From assembly GCA_030622125.1 (NCBI GenBank), contig JAUXGM010000016.1:1-21804 (forward strand): a stretch of 21,804 nt of DNA. Reading direction: 5' to 3'. The notes under the pieces were generated by a model. The model had not been told where the DNA came from and ran no database searches. It saw only the letters and a list, made by a program, of their open reading frames with translations. Positions 6,459-14,957 of the stretch are shown here, piece by piece (within the stretch, counting starts at the first letter, position 1; the number at the start of each line of letters is the position of its first letter). This DNA comes from a bacterium. GTDB lineage: Bacteria > AUK180. A program made the position numbers and the translations under genes.

Positions 6459-7556
6459 ATGGAAATTGAGACGATTAGGTCCTTATTTCAAGCGGAAAAC
6501 AGTAAGATCATGAGTAATTTTACTAAACTTATTTCTCTAAATGGAACACTTATTGATACATCTGCTCGGGAAAAATTCATAATGTCATTTTTGAAAAAAG
6601 ATTACACAACAGATGAAATTGGGAATATTACTGCAACACTTGGAAGTGGAAAAATAAAAATACTTATTCCAATAGGAATAGATGATGGCATATTTGCCGA
6701 TATAGACAGAAAGGTCAACATATACGAAAAAAATCTTTACGGCAGCGGAGTTATCTCTACATTTCGTCTTGCAATGCTCCTGCAACTGTATAAGGTAATC
6801 AAGACCGAACATCTATTTGAAAAACTAAATCTCACATTTCTTTTTTATAAAGGACAGTATTCGAATTATGAGGGGCTTAAATATTATCTTGATAAAAAAA
6901 TATACGATATAGCGATCACTTTTAACCAAAGTTCAATAAATCGGTTCGGCATCAAACCGTTAAATTATGCGTATGTCCGCATTTATAAGAATTCCACAAA
7001 AGAGGACCCCTACTTTGAGCTTGCAAAATTATTGGGAACTGTAAAAGAAAAAATTGATAAGAATTGGGATATAATAATAAAAAAAATTATTCACATAGGA
7101 AAGCATGGTGTTTTACCAAGGGTAGGTTACTTTGATATTTTATTTACCTCATCAAAGAAAAGAGCCGGTGAAGCTATTACAAATTTTTTAAAACTTATTA
7201 AGGATAAGGATTTTTATTACAATATTATCCATAAGTATAATTTTGAAGGGAAAAAGGTATCGTCTATTTATTGGGAATTTTTTAATATGGTAATTTCTGA
7301 TGTTTCTAAAAAAGAATCGATCGCTTTAATTCCAGTAGAGGAGGAGCTTCCACTCGAATCGGCAATTTTGTTCGATAAAAAGATATCGGTATTTGATCTT
7401 GGTCTCTTTACTTATCTTTCCGGTAGTATCAGTGAAGAGGAGATCATTCTTCCAACAGCGGTTTTGGGAACAGAGATATTTTTCAAGATGTTAGAAAACA
7501 TAGTTATTTTAGGAGATAAATTAGAAAAAGATGGAAAGATTAAAGAAATTATATGA
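6459..7556 (+). CDS. M20-peptidase-like protein without metal ligands
   Basis: The 365 residues have the outline of M20/M28-type di-zinc peptidases: DEIGNITATLG (compare DEVGNLIA), then a strand ILIPIGIDDGIF where active enzymes have the metal-binding HxD, then YGSGVISTFRLAMLL where they have a GxxDxKxG ligand region, and a C-terminal part resembling the closing catalytic half. None of the expected His, Asp or Glu-Glu ligands is in place, so it is either a pseudoenzyme or a distant relative recognised only by fold. No signal peptide is seen, so it is likely cytosolic. It is the first gene after a consensus promoter and overlaps rsfS by 26 bases. The start has no ribosome binding site; the next Met (about 6510) has none either. 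Assignment is by eye. Confidence 0.5.
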   Translation: MEIETIRSLFQAENSKIMSNFTKLISLNGTLIDTSAREKFIMSFLKKDYTTDEIGNITATLGSGKIKILIPIGIDDGIFADIDRKVNIYEKNLYGSGVISTFRLAMLLQLYKVIKTEHLFEKLNLTFLFYKGQYSNYEGLKYYLDKKIYDIAITFNQSSINRFGIKPLNYAYVRIYKNSTKEDPYFELAKLLGTVKEKIDKNWDIIIKKIIHIGKHGVLPRVGYFDILFTSSKKRAGEAITNFLKLIKDKDFYYNIIHKYNFEGKKVSSIYWEFFNMVISDVSKKESIALIPVEEELPLESAILFDKKISVFDLGLFTYLSGSISEEEIILPTAVLGTEIFFKMLENIVILGDKLEKDGKIKEII

Positions 7557-7869
7557 TCTTGTTCAAGGCAAAAACGGACAGGATACAATTGTTCTTGATA
7601 TCAGTGAGGTAGCAACATTTGCAAGGTATTTTATTATTACAACGGCAATGTCAACACCCCATTTAAAGCAGCTTAAAGAAGAAATAAAATTCGATTTTAA
7701 ACACAAGGAAGGTGAAATTCCATTAAGTCGAGAAGGGGAGCCCGGTTCGGGGTGGATTATCATTGATTACAACGATATTATTATTCACTGTTTCACAAAA
7801 GAGAAAAGGGAATACTACGACCTTGAAAAAATATGGGGTGGCTGCCGGAGAGTTGAATTTGAAAATTGA
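7531..7869 (+). CDS. rsfS: ribosomal silencing factor RsfS
   Basis: RsfS binds protein L14 on the large subunit and blocks subunit joining when nutrients are short. The 112 residues have the family's typical length and pattern: DTIVLDISEVATFARYFIITTA near the N-terminus, a REGEPGSGWIIIDYNDIIIH core and the ending FTKEKREYYDLEKIWGG. The ATG lies inside the last codons of the preceding gene. It is followed at once by a remnant of rlmH, which is the usual neighbour of rsfS in bacteria (ybeB-ybeA in E. coli). Confidence 0.93.
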   Translation: MERLKKLYDLVQGKNGQDTIVLDISEVATFARYFIITTAMSTPHLKQLKEEIKFDFKHKEGEIPLSREGEPGSGWIIIDYNDIIIHCFTKEKREYYDLEKIWGGCRRVEFEN

Positions 7870-7979
7870 ACTTCACTACATAGGAAAGATGAAGAATCTC
7901 TTTAGAGACGGCAACTTATGTTCTCGTAGAGCAGATATACCGTTTTTGGACAATAGAAAAAGGCAAAAAATATGTATGA
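7859..7979 (+). pseudogene. rlmH: remnant of rlmH (23S rRNA pseudouridine-1915 methyltransferase)
   Basis: Starting at TTG 7859, which overlaps the rsfS stop, one frame gives (M)KIELHYIGKMKN, the typical RlmH N-terminus. From about 7896 a different frame reads ISLETATYVLVEQIYRFWTI and ends EKGKKYV at TGA 7977-7979. This matches the RlmH C-terminal helix (LLLEQ-YRAF-I--G-PYH). About 100 central codons, including the knotted SAM site and the FPH motif, are gone and the ends are out of frame. RlmH is about 155 residues, and only some 35 recognisable ones remain. The position after rsfS supports the identification. The remnant runs into the argS start. Confidence 0.7.
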
Positions 7980-9558
7980 TAGTTTTATAAGAGAAAATTC
8001 TAATATTTTAAAAGATTATCTTCTGAAAAAATATAATTTGAAAGAAAATGTTACTATTGAAAAAGGAACTATCTCCGATGTGGAATTTTATACTTCCCTA
8101 CCGCTTAAAATAGCGAAAAAGATAAAAAAAACACCGATGGAGATTGCTAATGAGTTCTCTTCACTCAAATTCTTCGGTATAAAAAAAATTGAAGTTGCTC
8201 CACCCGGTTTTTTGAATTTTTACTTAATTGATGGAATATATCTTGATTATTTTAACAGTTTTTCAGTAAATAAGCACAATAAGAACGGAAAAAAGATAAA
8301 TATTGAATTTATCTCTGCAAATCCCACAGGTCCTTTTAATGTTGTTTCAGGTAGAGCAGCAGCTTATGGTATGGCTCTTTCCAATTTATTTGAATATCTT
8401 GGATGGAGTGTAACGAAAGAATACTATATAAATGATGCCGGCAGACAGGTAAATATATTTGCGAATTCCATATATAAAGCGTACCAAAAGAAATATGAGA
8501 GCAGAAATGTTGAATTTGATGAAGGTGAATACAATAATCCGTATATATATGAACTTGCAGATATTTTTAAGAGCAGGATATCCGATTCAAATGATCCGAT
8601 AGAGCTTTTAAAAAAAATTGCATTGAAAGAAACAAATGATACAAACAAAAAATTTTTGAAAGATATCGGACTTGAATTTGATATTTGGTTCTCGGAAAAA
8701 TCGTTATATGATTCTAATAAACATAAGAACTATGTTTTAAAGACACTTGAAAAGAAAAGACTTCTTTACGAAAAAGATAATGCGCTTTTTATAAAAAATA
8801 CTGAACTTGGAGATTCGCAGGATTGGGTCTTAAAAAAATCAAATGGCGATTATACCTATCTTTTTGGTGATATTATGTATCATATTAACAAGTATCAAAG
8901 GGGCTTTGACAGGGCAATAAACATCTGGGGACCTGATCATATAAGCGGTGTAAAGAGATTGAAAAAAGCACTTACTGCTTTTGGTATCCCCGAGGACTTT
9001 CTTGAGGTCATAATCCTTCAACAGGTAGAGCTTATAAAGGGCGGAAAAAAGGTTACTATGTCCAAAAGAAGCGGAAATTATGTAACATTGAAGGAGGTAA
9101 TAGATAGCGTTGGAAGTGATGCTGCTAAATATTATTTTCTTTCGAAAACAGCATCTCAACACATAGAATTTTCACTTGATAGTTTTGAAAAGGATAATGA
9201 AAAATCTCCGATCTTTTATTTACAATATATGTTTGCACGGATAAATGGTGTTATATTAAAAGCAAACTCATTGGAAGAACCACGGAAGATCACTACTCTA
9301 CTGAATAGTGAGAAAAGTATTATATACAATTTGTTTCTATTTGAATCGATCATCAATGAATCGGTGCAAAAGATGGAACCTTCTCTGGTAATTACTTACC
9401 TGTCAAAAATAGCAACGGAATTTCACAAGTTTTATCATAACAATAAAATAATCGGAAATGAAAACGAAGAAGAACTTTTGAATTTTATTAAAAAACTTGG
9501 TATTTTTATAAAAGAGGTATTAAATTTATTGGGGTTTACAGCCCCCGAAAGGATGTGA
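7972..9558 (+). CDS. argS: arginyl-tRNA synthetase
   Basis: ArgRS charges tRNA-Arg. The 528 residues are a little short of the usual 550-580. Order: N-terminal Add1-like domain (about 1-85), catalytic core with SANPTGPFNVVSGRAA, EYYINDAGRQ and WGPDHISGVKRLKKAL, the KMSKS region as TMSKR (362-366), then an all-helical DALR anticodon domain ending LLGFTAPERM, the family's usual C-terminus. The HIGH motif is changed: N123-V-V-S126 replaces H-x-G-H. I believe some bacterial ArgRS share such N-[IV]-V-S forms, so loss of activity should not be assumed. The ATG at 7972 has AAAGG about eight bases upstream, inside the rlmH remnant. Confidence 0.94.
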   Translation: MYDSFIRENSNILKDYLLKKYNLKENVTIEKGTISDVEFYTSLPLKIAKKIKKTPMEIANEFSSLKFFGIKKIEVAPPGFLNFYLIDGIYLDYFNSFSVNKHNKNGKKINIEFISANPTGPFNVVSGRAAAYGMALSNLFEYLGWSVTKEYYINDAGRQVNIFANSIYKAYQKKYESRNVEFDEGEYNNPYIYELADIFKSRISDSNDPIELLKKIALKETNDTNKKFLKDIGLEFDIWFSEKSLYDSNKHKNYVLKTLEKKRLLYEKDNALFIKNTELGDSQDWVLKKSNGDYTYLFGDIMYHINKYQRGFDRAINIWGPDHISGVKRLKKALTAFGIPEDFLEVIILQQVELIKGGKKVTMSKRSGNYVTLKEVIDSVGSDAAKYYFLSKTASQHIEFSLDSFEKDNEKSPIFYLQYMFARINGVILKANSLEEPRKITTLLNSEKSIIYNLFLFESIINESVQKMEPSLVITYLSKIATEFHKFYHNNKIIGNENEEELLNFIKKLGIFIKEVLNLLGFTAPERM

Positions 9559-9565
9559 GGCATTT

Positions 9566-12199
9566 ATGGAACTTGAAAAACAATATATACCGCAAAGGTA
9601 TGAAGAAAAGATCTATGCAGAATGGGAAGCAAGAAAATTTTATAAAATAGATATAAAAAAAGACAACAAACCGTTTTCTATTGTAATGCCCCCGCCAAAT
9701 ATTACCGGTCGGCTTCACATAGGTCATGCGATGAATAACTCAATACAGGATATTCTTATAAGATTTCATCGTCTTCTTGGTGAAAATTCACTCTGGATAC
9801 CGGGAATGGACCATGCAGGGATCGCAACACATACGGTAGTTGAAAAAAAGATTGCAAAAGAGAAGGGTATAACAAGATGGGAACTTGGGAGAGAAAAATT
9901 TGTAGCTGAGGTCTGGAAATGGAAAGAAGAATACGGAGATGTCATATTAAAGCAGTTAAGAAGGACCCTGGCGCTTCCCGATTGGTCAAGAAAAAGATTT
10001 ACTCTTGATGATGGACTTTCCAATGCTGTTTACAAGGTATTTGAAACACTCTTTAATGAGGGACTTATTTATAGAGGGGATTATATTGTAAATTGGTGTC
10101 CCAGATGTCATACCGCACTTGCAGATACAGAGGTCGAATACAAAGAAGAAAACGGGCATCTCTGGTATATTAAATATCCGTTAAAAGAAGAGGCAGCCGG
10201 TATTAAATATCTCGTTGTTGCTACGACGAGACCCGAAACAATGCTTGGTGATACTGCTGTTGCCGTCCATTCGAAGGATAAAAGATATAAAAAATTAGTT
10301 GGAAGAACGGTTATCCTTCCCTTACAAAATAAGGAGATCCCGATAATTTCCGATAAATTAGTTGATATGAATTTTGGAACAGGGGTAGTAAAGGTTACGC
10401 CATTTCATGATCCGAAGGATAATGAAATGGGAATTCGTCATAACCTTGAGCTTGTAAAGGTGATCGATGAAGATGGTATGATGATGGGAGATATTCCCGA
10501 TATCTTTCTTAATCTATCGAGAGAAGATGCAAGGACGGTGGCGGTTGATGAACTTCAAAAACTTGGTTTGATAGAAAAGATAGATGACTTTACCCATTCT
10601 GTTTCAACTTGTTATAGGTGTCATACAACACTTGAACCATTGGTATCGCGACAATGGTTCGTTAAAATGAAATCACTTGCAGAACCCGCAATTAATGCGG
10701 TAGAAAATGGAGAGATAAGGTTCTATCCTGAAAAGTGGAAAAACTACTATCTTAATTGGATGTATAACATCAGGGATTGGTGTATATCTCGTCAATTATG
10801 GTGGGGACATAGGATCCCGGTTTTTTATTGTATGGATTGTGATCATACTTATGTGAGTAAGAAGAAATCCGAAAAATGTCCAAAATGCGGAAGCACAAAT
10901 ATTAAACAAGATGAAGATGTTCTTGATACCTGGTTCAGTTCGGCACTTTGGCCCTTTTCCACAATGGGCTGGCCGGAAAAAACAGAACTTCTTGATAAGT
11001 ATTATCCGACTTCCGTATTGGTAACGGATAGAGGGATTATATTCAACTGGGTAGCAAGGATGATCATGATGGGACTGAAATTTATCGGTAAAAAGCCGTT
11101 TGATGATGTTTATATTCACGGGACAATATTGGACGATCAGGGAAGAAAGATGTCAAAATCTCTTGGAAATGGTATTGATCCAATCGAGATGGCTGATAAA
11201 TACGGTGCCGATGCTATGAGATTCTCGCTTTTAAGCCTAACAACCTTTGGACAGGATATTTACCTTTCCGAGAATAAATTCCAGATGGGAAGAAATTTTG
11301 CAAATAAGATATGGAATGCATTTCGTTACATTCTATTAAATACAAAAGATAATGAAAATTATCAGAATAGATTCATCGTAACAAATGGATTTGATAGATG
11401 GATACTTTCAAGATATGGAAATCTGCGTCTTAATGCGGAAAATTTTTTAAAGAACTATCATTTTAGCGAATATGCACATCTACTTTACCATTTTTTTTGG
11501 AATGATTTTTGTGACTGGTATGTTGAATCAACAAAAAACAGATTGGCTCGATCAACAACAATTGAAAATCTTTTCTATATCGGGTCCCGTTTTTTAATAC
11601 TTTTACATCCTATCATGCCGGTCATTACGGAGGTTCTTTACTCTTATCTGCCTAAAAATTTTAAGCAGCAAGAAATGATCTTAAATGAATTGATGCCGAA
11701 AGAAGCGGATGATAAGATTGATAACAAATATGAGCAAGATATTGAGGAAGTATTAAATTGGATCACCTCTATTAGAAGAGCAAGGAAAGAATTTGATATA
11801 AAGCAATCAACAAAGATCACTGTTTTGGTTAAAGCAAAGAATAAGATAGTAGAGAATATTATTCGGGAATTGAAAGATGAAATAAGCGAATTTATCAATG
11901 CGAAAATATTGAAAATCGGTGATTTTGAAAGTGAAAAAAAATCGATAAATATTATAACCACTTCAATAACTTCCTCCATTCCGGCAGAAAATATTATTGA
12001 TATTGAAAAGGAAAAGAAGCGGCTGGAAGAGCAAAAAGAAAAGATCACAAAATTTATTGATGTAAATACGAAAAAACTTGATAACAAAATGTTCATAAAG
12101 AAAGCACCAAGGGATGTTATTGATAAGGCAAAAGAGAATATTGAGAAAAATAAAGGACTGCTTGAACAAGTAGAAAAGAATCTTGAAGGTCTTAAATAA
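9566..12199 (+). CDS. valS: valyl-tRNA synthetase
   Basis: Class I synthetase that charges tRNA-Val and hydrolyses mischarged Thr. At 877 residues it is a normal length. Visible in order: PPPNITGRLHIGH with HIGH at 51-54, CPRC zinc pair, the CP1 editing domain with TTRPETMLGDTAVAVH and GTGVVKVTPFHDPKDNEMG, CYRC, SRQWFVKM, a second zinc group CMDC...CPKC, DVLDTWFSSALWP, KMSKS at 528-532, the anticodon-binding domain, and a C-terminal coiled coil (about 810-877) rich in Lys and Glu. The ATG at 9566 follows the argS stop by seven bases and has GAGG upstream. The 3' end overlaps the next gene by 17 bases. Nothing is missing. Confidence 0.97.
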   Translation: MELEKQYIPQRYEEKIYAEWEARKFYKIDIKKDNKPFSIVMPPPNITGRLHIGHAMNNSIQDILIRFHRLLGENSLWIPGMDHAGIATHTVVEKKIAKEKGITRWELGREKFVAEVWKWKEEYGDVILKQLRRTLALPDWSRKRFTLDDGLSNAVYKVFETLFNEGLIYRGDYIVNWCPRCHTALADTEVEYKEENGHLWYIKYPLKEEAAGIKYLVVATTRPETMLGDTAVAVHSKDKRYKKLVGRTVILPLQNKEIPIISDKLVDMNFGTGVVKVTPFHDPKDNEMGIRHNLELVKVIDEDGMMMGDIPDIFLNLSREDARTVAVDELQKLGLIEKIDDFTHSVSTCYRCHTTLEPLVSRQWFVKMKSLAEPAINAVENGEIRFYPEKWKNYYLNWMYNIRDWCISRQLWWGHRIPVFYCMDCDHTYVSKKKSEKCPKCGSTNIKQDEDVLDTWFSSALWPFSTMGWPEKTELLDKYYPTSVLVTDRGIIFNWVARMIMMGLKFIGKKPFDDVYIHGTILDDQGRKMSKSLGNGIDPIEMADKYGADAMRFSLLSLTTFGQDIYLSENKFQMGRNFANKIWNAFRYILLNTKDNENYQNRFIVTNGFDRWILSRYGNLRLNAENFLKNYHFSEYAHLLYHFFWNDFCDWYVESTKNRLARSTTIENLFYIGSRFLILLHPIMPVITEVLYSYLPKNFKQQEMILNELMPKEADDKIDNKYEQDIEEVLNWITSIRRARKEFDIKQSTKITVLVKAKNKIVENIIRELKDEISEFINAKILKIGDFESEKKSINIITTSITSSIPAENIIDIEKEKKRLEEQKEKITKFIDVNTKKLDNKMFIKKAPRDVIDKAKENIEKNKGLLEQVEKNLEGLK

Positions 12200-13034
12200 A
12201 ATAAATAAAGGAAACTTTATAAAAAAATTCACATCTCATCCGGATTATGAAGCGGGATGTTATTTTCAAATAGATATTATAGAGGGATGTCCTTATGATT
12301 GCGGATATTGTTTTCTGAAACACTATTTGAAAAATCCGGATATAATTGTTTATGATAATCTGGAAAAGATTCAAAAGGAACTTGCTTCTACGAAAGCGAA
12401 CTATATCAATCTTTCTGTAACCACCGATGGAAGCATGCTTTCACTTTTTCCCGGACTATCAAGAAAATTATTTGATATACTGCGGAAATTTCCCAATAAA
12501 TATTTTGAGATACGCTTTAAACATAAAAAAGTGATGAAATTATTAGAACTTGATCCCCCTAAAAATGTGATCTTCACATCAACTATAAGCGGAATTACCA
12601 TAGCGGATAAATTGGAAATAGGGACCTCTTCTACCATTGAAAGAATAGATGCCCTTTCTATTTTTGAAAATAGCGGTTATAAGATAGGTATTATTATGGA
12701 TCCGATCATCCTTTACGAGGGATGGAAAGAGGAATATGGGAAAATATTTTCAATAGCAAATAAAAAATTATCACGATTATGGCGATTTGGGGTTGGACTT
12801 TTACGACTTGAAAGATCGATCTTTCCCATTTTTTTAGAAAGGATCAATAATTCTGTCTTAAAAGGCAAATTATTGGGAGAATTTACCCATGGCGATGATA
12901 ATAAATACCGATATTATTATAATTACAGGATCAATACTTATAAAACGGTATTAAAATTAGCATCGGTAATGAATATTGAGAATATTCTCTTCTATATGGA
13001 AAAGAAAGATGTCAAAAGACAGGTTTTATCGTAA
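12183..13034 (+). CDS. radical SAM protein of the spore photoproduct lyase (SPL) family
   Basis: C36-P-Y-D-C40-G-Y-C43 is the C-x3-C-x2-C cluster motif of the SPL branch of radical SAM enzymes, which binds a 4Fe-4S cluster and cleaves SAM. Further on, IEIGTSSTIERIDAL (reads as LEIGTSSTIERIDAL) and GYKIGIIMDPIILYEGW match the family's GTPS-xERI and GY-vG--fDPII--GW segments. True SplB repairs thymine dimers in spores. Relatives in non-sporulating bacteria have no settled role, so I give no symbol. The start is uncertain. TTG 12183 inside valS keeps all homologous sequence, but no good ribosome site precedes it, whereas AAAGGAAA at about 12207 suggests a non-standard start just downstream. It overlaps murJ by 26 bases. 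Confidence 0.7.
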   Translation: MKVLNKINKGNFIKKFTSHPDYEAGCYFQIDIIEGCPYDCGYCFLKHYLKNPDIIVYDNLEKIQKELASTKANYINLSVTTDGSMLSLFPGLSRKLFDILRKFPNKYFEIRFKHKKVMKLLELDPPKNVIFTSTISGITIADKLEIGTSSTIERIDALSIFENSGYKIGIIMDPIILYEGWKEEYGKIFSIANKKLSRLWRFGVGLLRLERSIFPIFLERINNSVLKGKLLGEFTHGDDNKYRYYYNYRINTYKTVLKLASVMNIENILFYMEKKDVKRQVLS

Positions 13035-14538
13035 CTCATTTTTAATGAGTGGAGTTATTTTTATTTCTCGTATCTTCGGCTTTTTAAGAGATGTTATTTT
13101 AGCTGCTTTTTTTGGTACATCATCTATTTCCGATGCTTATTTCATTGCATATAGAATACCGAATACATTGAGAGCACTTCTCGGTGAAGGGGCGTTCAAT
13201 TCGGCTTTTATCCCTATCTATTCCGAATATACGGAAGCAGATGACAGAAAAAAAGAAGGCTATTTTTTAGGAAATTTATTTATACGGTTTTCACTTGTTC
13301 TTTTTGTTGTCTCTTTTTTGGGAATGTTTTTTTCAAGGCAGATCATCTTACTTATTTCTATTGGAAATCCGGAGGCAACAACCTTTATCTTTACGGCATC
13401 AAGGCTTTTAAGAATTACCTTCTGGTACCTATTTTTTGTCGGGCTCTCCGCATTTTTTATGGGAATACAGCAGGCGAACAATAGTTTTGCCAGATCAGCA
13501 GCTGGGCAGATCGTTTACAATATAAGTTTTATCCTCTTTCTCTTATTACTTTTCAAGGTGAAAGATCAAACAAAACAGGTCTATATTGCTGCTTATGGTG
13601 TTCTTGTTGCAGGATTTTTACAACTTTTATATCAATCTATATCAGCAATTCGGTTGAAAAGGCCGTTTATTTTAAATACAAAAAAAGAACTGTCCTCCAT
13701 TAAAAAACTTATCAAGATCGTTACACCTGCCGTTTTTGGTCAGGCGATCATCGAAATAAATTTACTTGCGGATAGCGTTTTTGCACTTTTTATATCAACA
13801 GGCGTGATCTCTGCAATGTATTATGCTTCAAGGTTAATGCAGCTTCCACTTGGTATATTCTCAGTAAGTATTGCAACGGTTTCACTCGCCTTATTTTCAA
13901 AAAGAATAGCAAAAGGTAAAACGATAACAGAAGAAGTAAATAGAAGTATTGACAGTATATCGGATATAATACTTCCCATATCGAGTTTTTTGATCGGAGG
14001 TGGAATATATCTCATTAAGGTTCTTTTTATGAGGGGGAATTTTACTGAACAATCGGCAAAGATTACAGGTTTTCTTTTGATATTTTATGCAATGGGGTTG
14101 ATATTTTACTCCTTTGTAAAGCTATTTGCACAGATATTTTATGCTCATAAATTGATCAAGTATCCTGTTATCTTTACCTCTGTAGCGATGCTTATAAACA
14201 TAGAGCTCAATATGATACTGATAAAATATCTTGGAGCAGGTGGACTTGCCCTTGCTTCCGCCATCTCCTCTATGCTTAATTTTTTGATGCTTTTCTACTA
14301 TACTAAAAAGAAATTTGAACTTGAAGTATCATTCAGGAAAACACTTAGAATATTACCGATAACGATCATTACATCAATATTATTGATAATTTTAAGACCT
14401 CATATTGAAGGTCTTATTGCCATTAAGATAGAATTGGTAAAAAATCTGATACTTGTTGCCGTTTTCTTCATCCTGAACCTCATCCCTTACATTGCCTTGA
14501 AATTGATTTTGGGAGAAAAAATTAAGATAAACAAATGA
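13009..14538 (+). CDS. murJ: lipid II flippase MurJ
   Basis: MurJ (MATE/MOP superfamily) moves lipid II across the inner membrane for peptidoglycan synthesis, so this cell makes a bacterial wall. I choose ATG 13009 (509 residues). A TTG at 12976 would add eleven residues upstream with no better support. SRIFGFLRD, DAYFIAYRIPN and LRALLGEGAFNSAFIPIYSEY place the charged residues R21, R27, D42 and R55, equivalent to the essential R18, R24, D39 and R52 of E. coli MurJ. About fourteen hydrophobic segments are visible, spread over the whole length. It overlaps the SPL-family gene by 26 bases and is the last gene of the rightward series. Confidence 0.93.
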   Translation: MSKDRFYRNSFLMSGVIFISRIFGFLRDVILAAFFGTSSISDAYFIAYRIPNTLRALLGEGAFNSAFIPIYSEYTEADDRKKEGYFLGNLFIRFSLVLFVVSFLGMFFSRQIILLISIGNPEATTFIFTASRLLRITFWYLFFVGLSAFFMGIQQANNSFARSAAGQIVYNISFILFLLLLFKVKDQTKQVYIAAYGVLVAGFLQLLYQSISAIRLKRPFILNTKKELSSIKKLIKIVTPAVFGQAIIEINLLADSVFALFISTGVISAMYYASRLMQLPLGIFSVSIATVSLALFSKRIAKGKTITEEVNRSIDSISDIILPISSFLIGGGIYLIKVLFMRGNFTEQSAKITGFLLIFYAMGLIFYSFVKLFAQIFYAHKLIKYPVIFTSVAMLINIELNMILIKYLGAGGLALASAISSMLNFLMLFYYTKKKFELEVSFRKTLRILPITIITSILLIILRPHIEGLIAIKIELVKNLILVAVFFILNLIPYIALKLILGEKIKINK

Positions 14539-14582
14539 GTAGATGAGTGAATGAGTTGATGAGTTGATGAATTGATGAGAAA
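14535..14582 (+). repeat. octamer tandem array at the end of murJ
   Basis: Six units of 8 bases: ATGAGTAG, ATGAGTGA, ATGAGTTG twice, ATGAATTG, ATGAGAAA. The murJ stop TGA is inside the first unit. The array has TGA in every unit, so it stays untranslated in that frame. Confidence 0.85.
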
Positions 14583-14606
14583 AGGCAGAAAAAAAAATAA
14601 AAGTAA

Positions 14607-14668
14607 AAATACAATACAAAGTCGTATGGGTTCGGTATGCCGAACCCTTATTGTTCTGTATTGTATTT
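14607..14668. repeat. 62-base two-part hairpin after murJ
   Basis: A perfect 12-bp outer stem (AAATACAATACA at 14607-14618 with 14657-14668), an imperfect middle, and a perfect 8-bp GC-rich inner stem GGGTTCGG / CCGAACCC (14628-14635 with 14640-14647) closing on loop TATG. It stands about 70 bases after the murJ stop, between convergent genes, and could stop transcription from either side, though no long T-run follows. It could equally be a mobile palindromic repeat. Confidence 0.7.
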
Positions 14669-14957
14669 GACTGGTGCACTTGCATTATTTCCTTTGACTA
14701 TATTGTTCTCGGGCAATTTATCGTTATCTAATGAAGAGTCCGGGACCCAGTCTTGGGACACACGATGCAAGCAACGAATGTCCCGCTTGTTTTCGGAGTT
14801 TGTATTTGTTTTTTTTTCATTGTCAATTATCAATTGTCCATTGTCAATTGTTTTCGGTAATGTCCCTCTTTTGTTGGTTACGGAGATTAATATTGTTTTT
14901 CACTAACCTCTAACCTTAGTCTATTCGTATTCACTCAACGAACTTTGTTCGCTTCGT
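14669..14957. other. repeat-rich intergenic stretch between convergent genes
   Basis: I see no gene here. A 12-base direct repeat CATTGTCAATT(A/G) occurs at 14818-14829 and 14839-14850, with CAATTG palindromes between. CGAAC-TTT-GTTCG (14939-14951) is a short hairpin just beyond the stop of the tricorn gene and could be part of its terminator. Small open frames in this stretch are low-complexity translations of the repeats. Confidence 0.6.

Noticed and set aside
7763-7990. 75-codon open frame across the end of rsfS
   Set aside because: Its first half is an out-of-frame reading of rsfS. Only the part from 7859 resembles a protein, and this is described as the rlmH remnant.
11644-12096. 150-codon frame on the minus strand
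   Set aside because: It is antisense to the Lys/Glu-rich coiled-coil end of valS, giving the Phe/Ser/Ile-rich shadow expected of such coding.
14535-14582. CRISPR-like array
   Set aside because: The units are 8 bases with no spacers, so it is a simple tandem repeat.
14637-14906. 89-codon frame and overlapping frames after murJ
   Set aside because: The peptide is low complexity and covers the hairpin and the CATTGTCAATT repeats. No ribosome site or family resemblance.
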